A DNA stretch of 64,000 nt from Citrus sinensis (lineage: Eukaryota > Streptophyta > Magnoliopsida > Sapindales > Rutaceae), in contig NC_068556.1 of NCBI RefSeq assembly GCF_022201045.2, positions 868,001 through 932,000 on the forward strand. The letters are read 5' to 3'. Below, piece by piece: positions 1-10,823 of the stretch. Below the pieces are notes generated by a model. That model was given only the letters and a program-made list of their open reading frames with translations, had not been told where the DNA came from and searched no databases. Every line of letters begins with the position of its first letter. Positions within the stretch are counted from its first letter, which is position 1. The position numbers and the translations under genes are program-made.

Positions 1-211
1 GGAAAATGGGTGTGGGAAATTTTCGAAGTCGCCAAAGGAGATAGCAAATATGGTTTCCCAATGGTTCGGCCCAAAAATAGACGAGCTTAAGGCCATGTCA
101 CAAAATGCATTAAAACTAGCAAGACCAGATGCTGTTTTCAGGATTGTTCAGGATCTTCATGAGCTGGTTAGACAAAGAAACTTTGTACCTCATTATTCAT
201 GTGTAACTTAA
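1..211 (+). CDS. MGD1: MGDG synthase, C-terminal exon (partial, runs off left edge)
   Basis: Only the last exon is visible: 69 codons read from base 2, then TAA at 209-211. The peptide holds [21 protein letters not shown] and [11 protein letters not shown], then [11 protein letters not shown]. This is the C-terminal end of type-A monogalactosyldiacylglycerol synthase, a GT28-family glycosyltransferase. The enzyme moves galactose from UDP-galactose to diacylglycerol at the plastid inner envelope and makes the main thylakoid lipid. The active-site and nucleotide-binding parts lie outside the window, so catalytic integrity cannot be judged. Type A (MGD1) is preferred over types B/C from the tail wording, by memory of the family. 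The 3' UTR probably covers the first few hundred bases after the stop. Confidence 0.9.
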   Translation, partial: ENGCGKFSKSPKEIANMVSQWFGPKIDELKAMSQNALKLARPDAVFRIVQDLHELVRQRNFVPHYSCVT

Positions 212-1020
212 ATTATTGCCCCGTGCTGAATTTTGGCTCTGAGTCCTCTGTTGCAATGACTATTTGCGCTTTCATTCCATTGCTTGATAATGATTAGATT
301 TCTTATACATAACTGAGAATTTTATTTGATCCAATACCCTGTGCCAAAGCTACTGATGATTATTAATCATATCATTACCATCAAACTGAGTTATCGAAAT
401 AGTATTCTCTATATTATTGTCAAAATTTAGGACACACTTGAGTTGATTGCTCAATATTTTCCTAAATTGCAAGTAACAGCCGGCAAATGCAAAAGCAACA
501 AAATTTCGCTTATTGCGGTGGATGTCATGCCAAGGGTCCATTTGAAATAAGTAGTTAAACTACATGCTTAGTTGAGAAAATGTAAAAGTCATTAGGGGTG
601 CAACTGTTATTTAAAAAATGGAATGTTATTACCCAAAATTACCTTTAAATGTTCTATTTGAACAATGCTTTTATTACAAATTTTCTCCGGCAAATTGGAA
701 ATAAAAGCTTAACCCTCCGTCACCGGTGACTCCATGCCGGTCAATTCAAAACAATAGGATTATATAACATCACAGGAGGTAAATCAATAAGATCATGACA
801 AGCGTACTTAACCACTAACCTGTTGCATACATGGCAGAAGGCTATGGAATTGTCACGTGGCTGATGTGCTATTTTCAATGCAGAGAAGATTTTTTCATTT
901 TGTTAGCAACCAATTATGGTAAAATATTACGTGCAAGAAGGGAAAAAAATTCAATTCTCTTGCTTACACTACACGACCCTAATTAATACATCAATGTACA
1001 TGCCCTATTTGTACACACTC

Positions 1021-1088
<68 letters not shown>

Positions 1089-1183
1089 GTATGTATATAC
1101 CCACTAGAATTTTGTGTATTTTGATATTTTCACTCACAGGTCACAGCACGCATTCTCTCAATAACAAATTTGTTGCTTCCACC
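212..1183. other. Intergenic: MGD1 3' flank and B3 gene upstream region
   Basis: AT-rich DNA with no convincing ORF. It contains the 3' flank of the MGDG synthase gene, a CACGTG G-box core at 854-859 and a long TA microsatellite close to the B3 gene start. No repeat ends were recognised. Confidence 0.6.
1022..1075. repeat. (TA)n microsatellite followed by (GTAT)n
   Basis: An uninterrupted AT dinucleotide run of about 54 bases, followed directly by several GTAT units to about 1096. It lies 110-160 bp upstream of the B3 gene start codon, so its length could affect the promoter or leader. Confidence 0.95.
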
Positions 1184-1672
1184 ATGATCAAAATCAAGCT
1201 AACAGCAGAAGATGTGGGCGGCAAAAGATACTACCTCGATTTAAAAAAAGCTGCTGTCGAGGAACACATCGTGAAACTCTGGAGTCCAACAGTAGTCAAA
1301 AGGGCAACCATTGATGATATTGAAGTTCTCTTGCGGGATCTTGATACCAGCTCCAAACACAACGTCAACTTCCGTTACTACAAGCATCGTGATTCCTATT
1401 TTCTTCAGGGGCTTTGGCGTAAAAATTTTATTAAACGTAGGTCGCTTAAGGCTGGAGATGAGATTGGGATTGGTTGTGATCTTGTTAGTATTTTCATTCA
1501 CCCAATAGTATTATGCCATTTGGTCAGTTTATACAAAATACTTTGCACGGACAGTTTGTATTTATATCATTACTCTTCTTTTACTAAATTGTGTTTTTGT
1601 GTTTTCTGGTTGTATCATTATTCTCCATCTAAACATTTGTGTTTTTGTGTGCTGAAAAGAGCGGGAAATTAG
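1184..1672 (+). CDS. Small B3-domain protein, odd C-terminus
   Basis: A single open frame of 162 codons from an ATG in good context (ACCATG) to TAG. Residues about 1-88 look like a plant B3 DNA-binding domain of the short REM/At-type single-B3 group: KLTAEDVGG at the N-terminus, a FVEKHI-like segment (AAVEEHIVKLW), and the domain core GLWRKNFIKRRSLKAGDEIGI. A normal B3 fold then ends within about 20 residues on a strand like FCFSVLKR. Here that strand (KHLCFCVLKRAGN) comes some 50 residues later, after a hydrophobic insert that includes a near-duplicate of the strand. Either an unrecognised intron lies between GDEIGI and the last strand, or the gene is decaying. B3 proteins bind DNA in the nucleus; no target can be read here. 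An ATG at 1079 in the same frame would only add translated microsatellite and leader. Confidence 0.6.
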   Translation: MIKIKLTAEDVGGKRYYLDLKKAAVEEHIVKLWSPTVVKRATIDDIEVLLRDLDTSSKHNVNFRYYKHRDSYFLQGLWRKNFIKRRSLKAGDEIGIGCDLVSIFIHPIVLCHLVSLYKILCTDSLYLYHYSSFTKLCFCVFWLYHYSPSKHLCFCVLKRAGN

Positions 1673-2935
1673 AATATGCATCTATTTATTTGTTCGTTAT
1701 ATATAGAGTGTAACTATTTAAAGGATCGTTTTTGTAAGAGTAAAATTACAAATAAGTAATTTTTTTCTTCTTTCACGCAGGTCTTTGTTACTATATTATC
1801 TTCGTTTAACTAAATCATCTGTTTTATAAATATTCTTGTACCGGTTATATAAAATAAATCAACGTAGAAAATAAGGCAATGCCTTATGTGAAAAAAGTGA
1901 GAAAATAAAAGAACTAATATGAAAAAAGATTAACAAAATATCATTCTTAATGAATTTGAACTTAGTGCTGATCTTTCTTTGCAATCTTGTAAAAAAATTT
2001 AGTATGAGCTCAAATCAGCATTGAGTCATTAATTGCTTCTTGATAATATTGTAAAAGTAATGATTTTTAAATGTGAATTTGATTATAATGTTGATCTTAT
2101 TCGTAATAAATATTAATCTTTTAATAATTTCTTATCATGTGTACATTTATAATAGTGTACAATATAAAATTTAATGATTTATATTTTCTTATTCAATAAC
2201 TATCAATCACCACAAAAATCAAATCTTTACTAAATATTTGAATTATTATATAGATTTTATTGATGTAGATTTCTTGAGTATGCTTGCAACTGTGATATAA
2301 TACCACAGTTGCTTTCAGCTATTGAATTCAGTTAATGCAACTGTGTAATTGTGGATCTAATAATTAAACGTAACTGTGGTACCATACCACAGTTACAACA
2401 TAATTTTGCCCTTATCAGATCCTCCGGCTATAATATCATTGGGTGGATTTCAGTCTCGTACATAGCTTTGTCTGTAACTATCAATAACAACAGTGAAAGG
2501 ACCCGTCTGAAACAAACTACAAATTATGCCTTTACTTGTGCTTTTTTGATTGAAAAATAACCCAAAAAATGACGTGGCATGACCACGTAGGACCCGCAGG
2601 TTCAGCACCGCAACGAACAGATCCATTGCCACCTCATCACCACTTGTCAACTTTGAACTTTCTTGTTTCACTAGCGTATCATAAAAAAACAGAAACATCA
2701 ATGCAAAAACTTGACCAAAATCTTGGCATACATGAATTGAAAATGTCAAAATTTTTGTTTTTCATATTCTCAAATTTAGCTCCATTCTATTTGTATAACA
2801 TAGAACAAAACAAAGCCATAGATTTTATCTTGGGACTCCGTTGTTATGCAAATAAGTTTTTCAAAGACGATGATTACCCAGTTTGTAATTTGAGTTAAAC
2901 TTTCTGTTCTGGGAAATTTGACTGTGTTTTTGGTG
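1673..2935. other. Intergenic, AT-rich, with two palindromes
   Basis: This is the space between the B3 gene and the EamA transporter. It has no convincing ORF. Two related hairpins near 2286-2396 are listed separately. The segment about 2560-2935 is less AT-rich and probably holds the promoter and 5' leader of the transporter gene. Confidence 0.55.
2286..2396. repeat. Pair of related short palindromes (possible MITE remnant)
   Basis: The first palindrome is 2286-2294 with 2304-2312: 9-bp perfect arms GCAACTGTG/CACAGTTGC and a 9-base loop. The second is 2370-2381 with 2385-2396: 12-bp perfect arms GTAACTGTGGTA/TACCACAGTTAC and a 3-base loop. Both share the core AACTGTG/CACAGTT, and another AACTGTG lies between them at about 2338. 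No target-site duplication was found. Confidence 0.6.
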
Positions 2936-5900
2936 ATGGGCTGGAAGTATCAAGCTGGGTTAGGTTTGATTGGCGCTTTTGTGTTGATTTGGATTACCTC
3001 TGCTGAGATCACTCAAGTAATGAGTTATTTATAGTTTTTTTTGCCCTTTTCATTTGATTCTTTGGTTTTGTTTGTTGGTTTCCACAGAACCTTTTTATTT
3101 CCTCAATTTTACGATGTTTCTTTGCATGCGCTGCATATGATGATTTGGGTAGAATTGTATTAACATTTTTGAATGGGAACTTTTTATTGTTCATAAGTGA
3201 TGTGTATGTTGCAATGGGAACTAGGAATAGTGCGTTTAAAGCGCTGAACTGTTTTTGCCATTTTGATATTGATGTAAAGTAATTTTCACTGTTTTAAGGG
3301 AATGGATTTTGGTTAATATTGATTGTAACTAGATAAATCCCATTATGCAATATGTATGAAGGACTCGTGTTGTAAATTCAATGTACTGATGGCTCAAAAA
3401 AAGCTATTAAATCGACTTAGGTTGCTATGAGCTATAACTATATCGGTAACATACTACATTTTACTTCCACAAAATTAGTTCATTCCTGGTATGGAGGAGC
3501 AAAATTTGTACAATTGTAAATTAGAATCAATGTGATTTTCAAGAATAAACTTATTACTCGATGAACTACTCATTTGCTAATTCTTGGTCTGTAGGATTAA
3601 CCCGTGACTAAAATTTTAGAATTTCAACTCATACTGCTTATTTTCTGCAGAAAATTTTCACGGAGTATAGGCAACCATTTGCACTCACTTATCTTGGGGT
3701 GTCACTTATGGTGATTTATTTGCCTGTAGCACTTTTGAGAGATTGCTTTTGCAGCTTACTGGATAAAAATATCTTTAAGAATCTGTTTGGTAACCGTTCT
3801 TTGACAAGCACTTCGACTGGGCTTGATATTCCTCTTAAAAGCAATGAGTTGAACAACAGTCTGGAAACTGATCTCAGAAGCAGTCTAATGACGGACAAAG
3901 ATCTTAGTGAAAGGGAAGAAGGATGGCCTTTGATTGCAAAGAGCGATAAGGATGAGCCTCACGTGCTTGAACAAAGAAGCGAGCTTAGTTCATGGGCAAT
4001 TGCCAAGTGCAGTTTATATCTTACTCCTATATGGTTTATAACAGAGGTAACATAATCTACCTACTCATTTCTTGTTCCTTTTGAAGTTGTTGGTCCTTGT
4101 AGAGAAGTTTTTCTGGGAGAAATTTTGGTACCTATGCATATAGAAGCAGGTGAATTGACTAATCAATCACATTTATATGTCTGATTTTTCTCCCTCATGA
4201 AAGATAATTCAGTATTTACAGGGAGGCCATCTCTAAACAGCTTAAATAACATGACTCCGGATCTAGTTTTTGATTAAAATTCTTTAGTTGCATTATGTTG
4301 TGCAAATATAGCATATTTGACAGCAATGTTGACACTGGGTTAAGAATATATGATCATTGGAACTTATATTTTATCTTTTATTTTGGAGAAATATTGCATA
4401 TTGGCTTTTCTTAGTATATGACTAATTTAATTCTTTAATCCTTTGCAGTATTTTTCAAACTCTGCTCTGGCAAATACTAGTGTTGCAAGTACAACTGTCC
4501 TAACTTCTACATCAGGTCTGTTTACGCTTTTCTTTGGAGCTCTTCTTGGACAGGACTCGATAACTATCGCAAAACTGGTTGCTGTTTTCATAAGCATGGC
4601 TGGTGTTGCCATGACAACGGTTGGAAAAACTTGGGCAGCGGATGAATTTCTTAGCGCCTCTGAGTAAGTTAAATATGTTGTTAATAAGCTGTGCTCAGCT
4701 TTTACTTTAAAACTACTTACCTTTCTTCCTCTTTTTATTTGCTGCAAATTTATGCTGATTTATCAATCCACTTTTAACCTTCTATTTTATGTGATGTGCT
4801 TAATCTCTCTTTTCCTCAACGCTCCTTGCCACTACATGTATTGTACAATTGGCTCTGCGATAAATAGCCTATCATATTTATTGATGTGAGAATAATACTT
4901 ATTTTGTAATTTTTTTTAATAACTTTTGGAAACTCTCTTCTTTTCATATTTCAAGGTCTAGAAGGCACAACATTACAGGGGATATTTTCGGTCTCCTCTC
5001 TGCAATTACATATGGATTATTTACTGGTAGGTTTCTTAATGGAAATTTCAATGATATATGATTTCACCAATAGCACAGGTATGCATTATTTGGCACTCTT
5101 CTGCCTAATTGTCACCTGGTGGTTCTATGTATTGCAGTGCTGCTGAAAAAATCTGCTGGATCTGAAGGAGACAAGGTCGATGTGCAGAAGTTCTTTGGAT
5201 ATATTGGCCTCTTTACTTTTCTTGGTCTTTGGTGGCTCAGTAAGTAGTTTGGCTATATTTACGTTTTACTTCATGCTGTAAATAGTTTAGTCCCTTAGTA
5301 GTCAAATAGTTGAACAGGAATTGTACCGTAGGCTAATTTTCAATCTCAATCTAGTCAGCTGATGGACTGAAAGATTCTGATGCTGAAGAAGACCTCAAAG
5401 CAAAATCATAATCTCTTTTACTAGATTATGATTTTGTTAACAGGCATGATGACCTTTACGTATGAGGTCTTTTGCTTTGAAATGTGGCTCTATTGCCATA
5501 CTACGGTGCTTGAGCAGCAGAGAATTCTGGTATCTTTGTGCATAAGTAATTTCTATGCAGCTCTTTGGATATGTCCCTCTAATTTATCATCAATGTTACA
5601 AGGAGATGGTAGACTATTTTATCGTCAATGTTATAAGGGGGCTGTAGAGGCCCCCACCTCGAACATTAGTTGAGCATAACGGATGGTGAAGCATATGTGC
5701 ATTGTTCTAGCATACGCTTTTCTTCTGCAATGGAGTATTTCTCACATCAATGTCGTTTTCTATCCAGTATGGCCTCTGAATGCTGCAGGAATTGAACCTC
5801 CATTCAGATTTCCACATTCACAATCAGTTGGAGAAGTGCTGCTGCTAAATGGCTTTGTGGGGAGTGTTCTCTCAGACTACTTTTGGTATGTATATGGGTA

Positions 5901-6577
5901 TCAGTCGTTTTAGTTTTCAGAGTGATTTCCATGGCAGAAAATAGAATCAGTATAAGCCATCCAAATCACATCTCTCCAACATTGATTGTTTGATTGATTA
6001 AATAACTCAAAACGGAGATATATGTGTACTCAAAGAAAAAGAAAAAAAAGAAAAGCCATAGATTACTCGCCAAGTAAATAAAATCAATGCTTAAATGGTT
6101 GTAAACTTGACTATTTTCCATTGTATGTATTACAAATTTGGTTTCATCTCCTGTATGGTGTACAAATGCCATCTCATTGCTCTGGAACTGCAGTCTAGAG
6201 TGAGTTTTGCCATTTGATTCTCTAAATATTCCATTCCAAATGATTCAGGGCTCTCTCTGTGGTTTGGACCACTCCATTAGTTGCGACGCTGGGCATGTCC
6301 TTGACCATGCCCCTTGCAATGGTGGCTGACATGGTTATACACGGCCGTCACTACTCTGCAATCTACATCTTTGGATGCCTTCAGGTTGCCTCTTTTTCAT
6401 CTAATTCCGCTTCAGCATCTTGTTTTACCTTCAAAAATATATTGCATGATCTGATGATCACCTGCATATTGGATTCAGGTTTTTGCAGGTTTTATTATAG
6501 CTAATCTTTCGGACAAATTCTCGGCTAAAATAGAGTTGTTGCAGATGAAGCTATTATGCATAAATGTACATAACTGA
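2936..6577 (+). CDS. EamA/DMT-family transporter, SLC35F5-like
   Basis: Eight exons: 2936-3016, 3651-4046, 4449-4663, 4956-5026, 5138-5239, 5768-5885, 6249-6384, 6479-6577. They join in frame to 405 aa ending at TGA. The N-terminus [19 protein letters not shown] is the first membrane helix. Later exons give further helices: [18 protein letters not shown], the [19 protein letters not shown] region, [88 protein letters not shown] hydrophilic loop of about 80 residues (roughly 60-140) separates helices 2 and 3, as usual in SLC35F3/F4/F5-type proteins. The drug/metabolite-transporter fold is clear. The plant substrate is not known; yeast and animal relatives are linked to thiamine. The start is supported by the conserved first helix and the donor directly after SAEITQ. 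Length is normal for the group. Confidence 0.92.
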
Positions 6578-7719
6578 AAGTATGTTTGCAGACAGCGTAC
6601 ATTAATATATCAAAATCTATAAGTTAGTTTTATATATATATATATATTTTTTTCATTTTTGTTATAATGTGACAAATGCCGAGTTTTTATTGAGCAGGAA
6701 CTTGCTGCAATGTATTCTTAGATTAATGGTTTGAGTCTATCCGTGCATTGTATTCTCAAGTCGTGGGTTTGAGTATTTGTCTCCATATACTGTGTGATTT
6801 TCTAGCTTGAGCTTTAACTTACTGTGCATATACTTTTTCTTTCCTTTTCTGGGATGGACATTTTCCATGAATCCAAAGGATCCGAAAAAGTAACCGATTT
6901 TCCATGAATCCAAATGCACACACGACATATTGTAAAACTTCTAATCTGGAGTCGGAAAAATGAAAATCAGATCACACGTCGTTAATAAATTTATAACGTA
7001 GATTATTTTTGGGAATTATTTACGTATGTCCGTTTATATTTCATTACATAGATGATAAATAATAATTGGTTCAGTTTTCTTAGGACAGCTCCAAAGTAGA
7101 GCAGCTTCCAGAATCGTTGGATGTATATTGTTATAATTGTTTTAAATTCAACTACAAACATCTAATGATTACGGAGGCCGCTCTACTTTAAATCTGCTCT
7201 AACATAGCGAGGCCGCTCTATTTTAAATCTACTCCAACATAGCAGTTATCCTAATATTATCTGATTGAATTATTTAAATAAAATTTATTTTTATTTTAAT
7301 TATTTTATATTACAATTAATATATTATTGTGTGTGTGTGCGTGTGTGTATATATTAAATCATATTATCCCCATTGATTTATATAAGTGGTTTTCAAGCAC
7401 TCTTATTTAATTAATTATCTAAGTTTAAATCTTAGTCCAGTAATAAAGTAATAAATAAATTTTCCATTTTAGCTTTATCCATCTCCTTATCTTTTTATTC
7501 GTTTTTGTTTTTTTTTTTTTTATTTATAAAAATATTTGTTAAATAATTTTGTATTAAAAAAAGAAAAAACAAAAACAAGGGCGAATTTTACTGGAGGGCT
7601 TTAAGGCCGTGTTTGGGACAGCAACCTAAAACACTGGAGTTAAAACCAGTGGCTTTCTGAATCAAGAATCATAATAATACAATATCGTATTAATCGATTA
7701 ATCTTTGAATCCATCGAAA
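6578..7719. other. Intergenic with EMC4 promoter; foldback-like repeat
   Basis: AT-rich spacer with short AT and GT repeats (about 6633-6648 and 7329-7348). A 35-bp imperfect tandem repeat lies at 7174-7243. The last 100 bases before the EMC4 start contain a 'GGCCGTGTTTGG' sequence like Harbinger-type MITE ends, but no matching partner end was found. Confidence 0.5.
7090..7243. repeat. Foldback-like element with 35-bp tandem duplication
   Basis: Two tandem copies (7174-7208 and 7209-7243) begin GAGGCCGCTCTA and differ at a few positions. An imperfect inverted copy of the same core (AAAGTAGAGCAGC) lies at about 7091-7103, so the block can fold back on itself. It looks like the remnant of a small non-autonomous DNA element. 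No target-site duplication was found. Confidence 0.45.
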
Positions 7720-9759
7720 ATGGAAAAAGGCAAAGGAGTGATGGGTTCCGGGCGAAGATGGGCTGTTGATTTCACCGACAATTCAACGACTCCTTCCACT
7801 CGCGACATCGCTGACCCTCCGGGCTTCTCTCGGGCTTCTCAAGATCAGGTTCAAATTTTAAACCCTAACAAATATCTTCTCCTCTCTTTATATAAGTATA
7901 TTTATTCAATTATCTAATTTTGAGGCTCTGGTTAATATGAATTACTAGGATGATTCAACGCTAAGTCGTCAAAAGAAAGATGCCGAAGCCAATTGGAAAT
8001 CTCAGGTACTTTCTTTTATCAAATCTCAATCTTTTATTCTTTCTTTTCTTACGTATTTAATTTTTTTTTTCTTTTAATTGGGTGGATCAGATCTTATGTG
8101 TCAGCTGATAAAAGTTTCGAATGGTGAAGGAAAAGATTTGTTTTTAAGTTGAAAATTTTAGTTGTTTTAGTTTAGATTCGGTACGAGATGGGATTTTGAC
8201 TTGTAATGATGATTTTGAGTTGTTTGTTTGGTAGTTGAAGGTGAAATTGGTGAGAATGTTACAATTTTGTTTGTAAAAAGTACTGAATTTGTTGAAATTG
8301 AGTGGTGTTAGGGTTTCAGAAAGCTTGGTGATGCTACAGGGGAATTGTAAGGATATTATGTTTTGGCATTATGATTTTGGTTTCTGCTGTAAGCATTTTA
8401 TTTTTATTTTAAAAATTTTTCGGATTGGAATGTCGGAGTGCTGATTATGCACTATACTAACTCATGCCGTTAATGAGTTTAAGTAGCACTAGTTACTATT
8501 TTGGAAGTGGTTAAAAGTAATGTTAATTGATCATCTAGTTTTATTCTATATGAGCAGAAAGCTTGGGAAGTGGCACAAGCCCCTTTCAAGAATCTGATGA
8601 TGATGGGCTTTATGATGTGGATGGCGGGAAGTACTGTGCATCTGTTTAGCATTGGTATTACTTTTTCAGCTCTCTGGCAGCCTATAAGTGCTCTACAAGG
8701 GGTTGGAAAGGGTAAGCACCAAGGAATTTTTAATTTTGGATGTTACCAATTTGTGTGATCAAACTTCTTTCTGTTTCCCTTCTTTGTATATATTCATTAA
8801 GAGAGAGAGATAGAAGAAAGAAAAAGGGGGAATCAAGATGGAAACCCCACTTTGGCCTACAAGAAATTCTTCTCTCTTACCACTACTCGTAGATGTCAAA
8901 TGATATTAATGATTGAAGTACCATTAAATCATGTCATTCTTTGGCATCTTTTGTTTCTTGTCTTCCAGAAGAGTATACATTTAGAATATCTGCTTTTATT
9001 AACAAATTCCCTAGTGTTTTGGTAGATCTATGTCTTTAGACTATTTATCTTGCCAATTTGTTATATGGATTTAGAGTGTTTCAAATCTGTATGTGATATT
9101 CTTCAACTTATGCATCTACTGAAGATCTAAAATATTTACCAAGTTCACTTTGATTTTGCAGTTTTTGAGCCTTACAAGGACAGTAAAGTAGATCTTCTGG
9201 GACCCAAGTTGCTGTTCATTGCCCTTAACTTGGGAGGCTTAGCACTGGGTGTTTGGAAGGTGAGGATCCACTATACATATACAATATAAACAGGTCATCT
9301 CTGCATGAGGAACGGAATTCTGATACAAGAAATATTGGTTTTTATGTTTGATTTCTTTGATTTTGGCAGCTTAACACATTGGGGCTTCTTCCGACACATG
9401 CATCGGATTGGGTTTCATCCTTACCCCCCGCTCTGGTTCAATTCTTCTTCCTTAACTCCCCATCTGTCTTCCTTAAGCCCCTCCTCACCATAAAAATTTG
9501 AAAATTGAATTGAAGCAGATTATTATTTTGTTGAACTTTTATGGCCAGCTATTTAGATGATCATAATCACGCCATCAAAATTTTTCTACTATTGTCGTGT
9601 AATTGTATTAATTGTGACAGGGGTGAAGGTTCTTTAATACCTGGGTTCTCAAAATCCCTCCATCACAGGTTGCCCCATTATAGCTTTCTTTAACATCAGT
9701 GATTTTCTGGTCAATTTCAGGAGGTCGAATATTCGGGTGGTGGCATTCCTCTGCAGTAA
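7720..9759 (+). CDS. EMC4: ER membrane protein complex subunit 4
   Basis: Six exons: 7720-7848, 7949-8005, 8558-8711, 9162-9259, 9370-9435, 9721-9759. They join to 180 aa. The N-terminus MEKGKGVMGSGRRWAVDF and the core KAWEVAQAPFKNLMMMGFMMW, GSTVHLFSIGITFSALWQP, VDLLGPKLLFIALNLGGLALGVWK and LGLLPTHASDWVSSLPPA are typical of plant EMC4 (DUF1077). The last exon restores the conserved tail EVEYSGGGIPL. EMC4 is a membrane subunit of the conserved EMC complex, which inserts transmembrane helices and tail-anchored proteins at the ER. If the last splice is ignored, the exon 5 frame reads into intron sequence and gives a false C-terminus, so 9435/9721 should be used. Length fits the family. Confidence 0.95.
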
Positions 9760-10523
9760 GGAAGTATCAGTGCTTGTTCACTTCAGTTTGTGATCATTTG
9801 CCAAGTATTGAAGTGAAAGGAAGTTGCAACTTGCAAGAGCTTGTTTGTCTATCTGGGGAGCTGTTCTTGGTCGATGGCTTGTTATTGATCGGCATTGCTT
9901 GTTATTGATCGGCATTGCGGCCATTGACAATACACCACAAATGTTATTTTTGAACATTGTTAACCGGATTGGTTGCCCTTGATATGACTCGGTAGATCAT
10001 TATTAAATATTATTGTTTATCATATAAAAATTATCCTTTCTGAACCAAGGATATTTATATGTTTGTAACTGTAGAGAGTTTTAACGGTGGTGGTTTTGTC
10101 CCTGTATCAATGTTGGTTCACATCATCCCGTTTTTTTCCATCATGGCTCTTCTGGAAAGATTCATCATGTTAAATTGTTAATAATATATGACTTGCCCAA
10201 TAGAAATTTGAAGTGGGGTTTCATCTGTTGGGTATTAATATTTCATAGGTTAGTGAAATGACTCTAGTAATAATCTCACAATCGGGTGTAACTTGAATCA
10301 CCAAATGATATATATATAGATGCGTGCTAAAATGCCCGTGATGAAAGTGCATCAATACTATCCTAGTGTATTTATTTTTTAATTAAATTTATTGGGCTAA
10401 AGAACTTCTGAAGTCTAAACCAACAACAAAAGCATTAACCTTATCTTTCTCACATCTCTTCCACTACTCTCAGTACGCACCGCTACCAACCAAACCAGAC
10501 GATCATCGTTCGTTCATTCGTCA
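9760..10523. other. EMC4 3' region and MAPR2-like promoter
   Basis: No ORF of note. A short direct repeat (TTGTTATTGATCGGCATTGC, about 9880-9917) lies in the probable EMC4 3' UTR. The pyrimidine-rich stretch about 10430-10520 is probably the 5' leader of the next gene. Confidence 0.5.
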
Positions 10524-10823
10524 ATGGAATTCACACCGGCTCAGCTGATCCAATACAACGGAACAGACCCATCAAAACCAATATACGTGGCAATCAAAGG
10601 CCGCGTGTTCGACGTGACAACAGGCAAGTCCTTTTACGGCCCAGGTGGCGCGTACGCGATGTTCGCAGGCAAAGATGCCAGCAGAGCTTTGGCTAAGATG
10701 AGCAAGAATGATGACGATGTCACTCCCTCCCTCGATGGCCTCACAGAGAAAGAGATGGGCGTTCTTAGTGACTGGGAGAAGAAATTCGAAGCTAAGTACC
10801 CAGTTGTGGGTCGTGTTGTTTAA
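10524..10823 (+). CDS. Membrane-associated progesterone-binding-type cytochrome b5-like protein (MAPR2 type)
   Basis: An intronless gene of 99 aa. MEFTPAQLIQYNG, then PIYVAIKGRVFDVTTGKSFYGPGGAY, FAGKDASRALAKMS and LDGLTEKEMGVLSDWEKKF are the standard elements of the cytochrome-b5-like heme/steroid-binding domain of MAPR proteins. The YGPGGAY segment carries the conserved tyrosine region used for heme contact in this family. No membrane anchor is present, as in the short Arabidopsis form (about 100 aa), so the protein is probably soluble or only peripherally bound. Relatives modulate P450s and sterol signalling, but no partner can be read from this locus. Start and length agree with the family. 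Confidence 0.93.
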   Translation: MEFTPAQLIQYNGTDPSKPIYVAIKGRVFDVTTGKSFYGPGGAYAMFAGKDASRALAKMSKNDDDVTPSLDGLTEKEMGVLSDWEKKFEAKYPVVGRVV

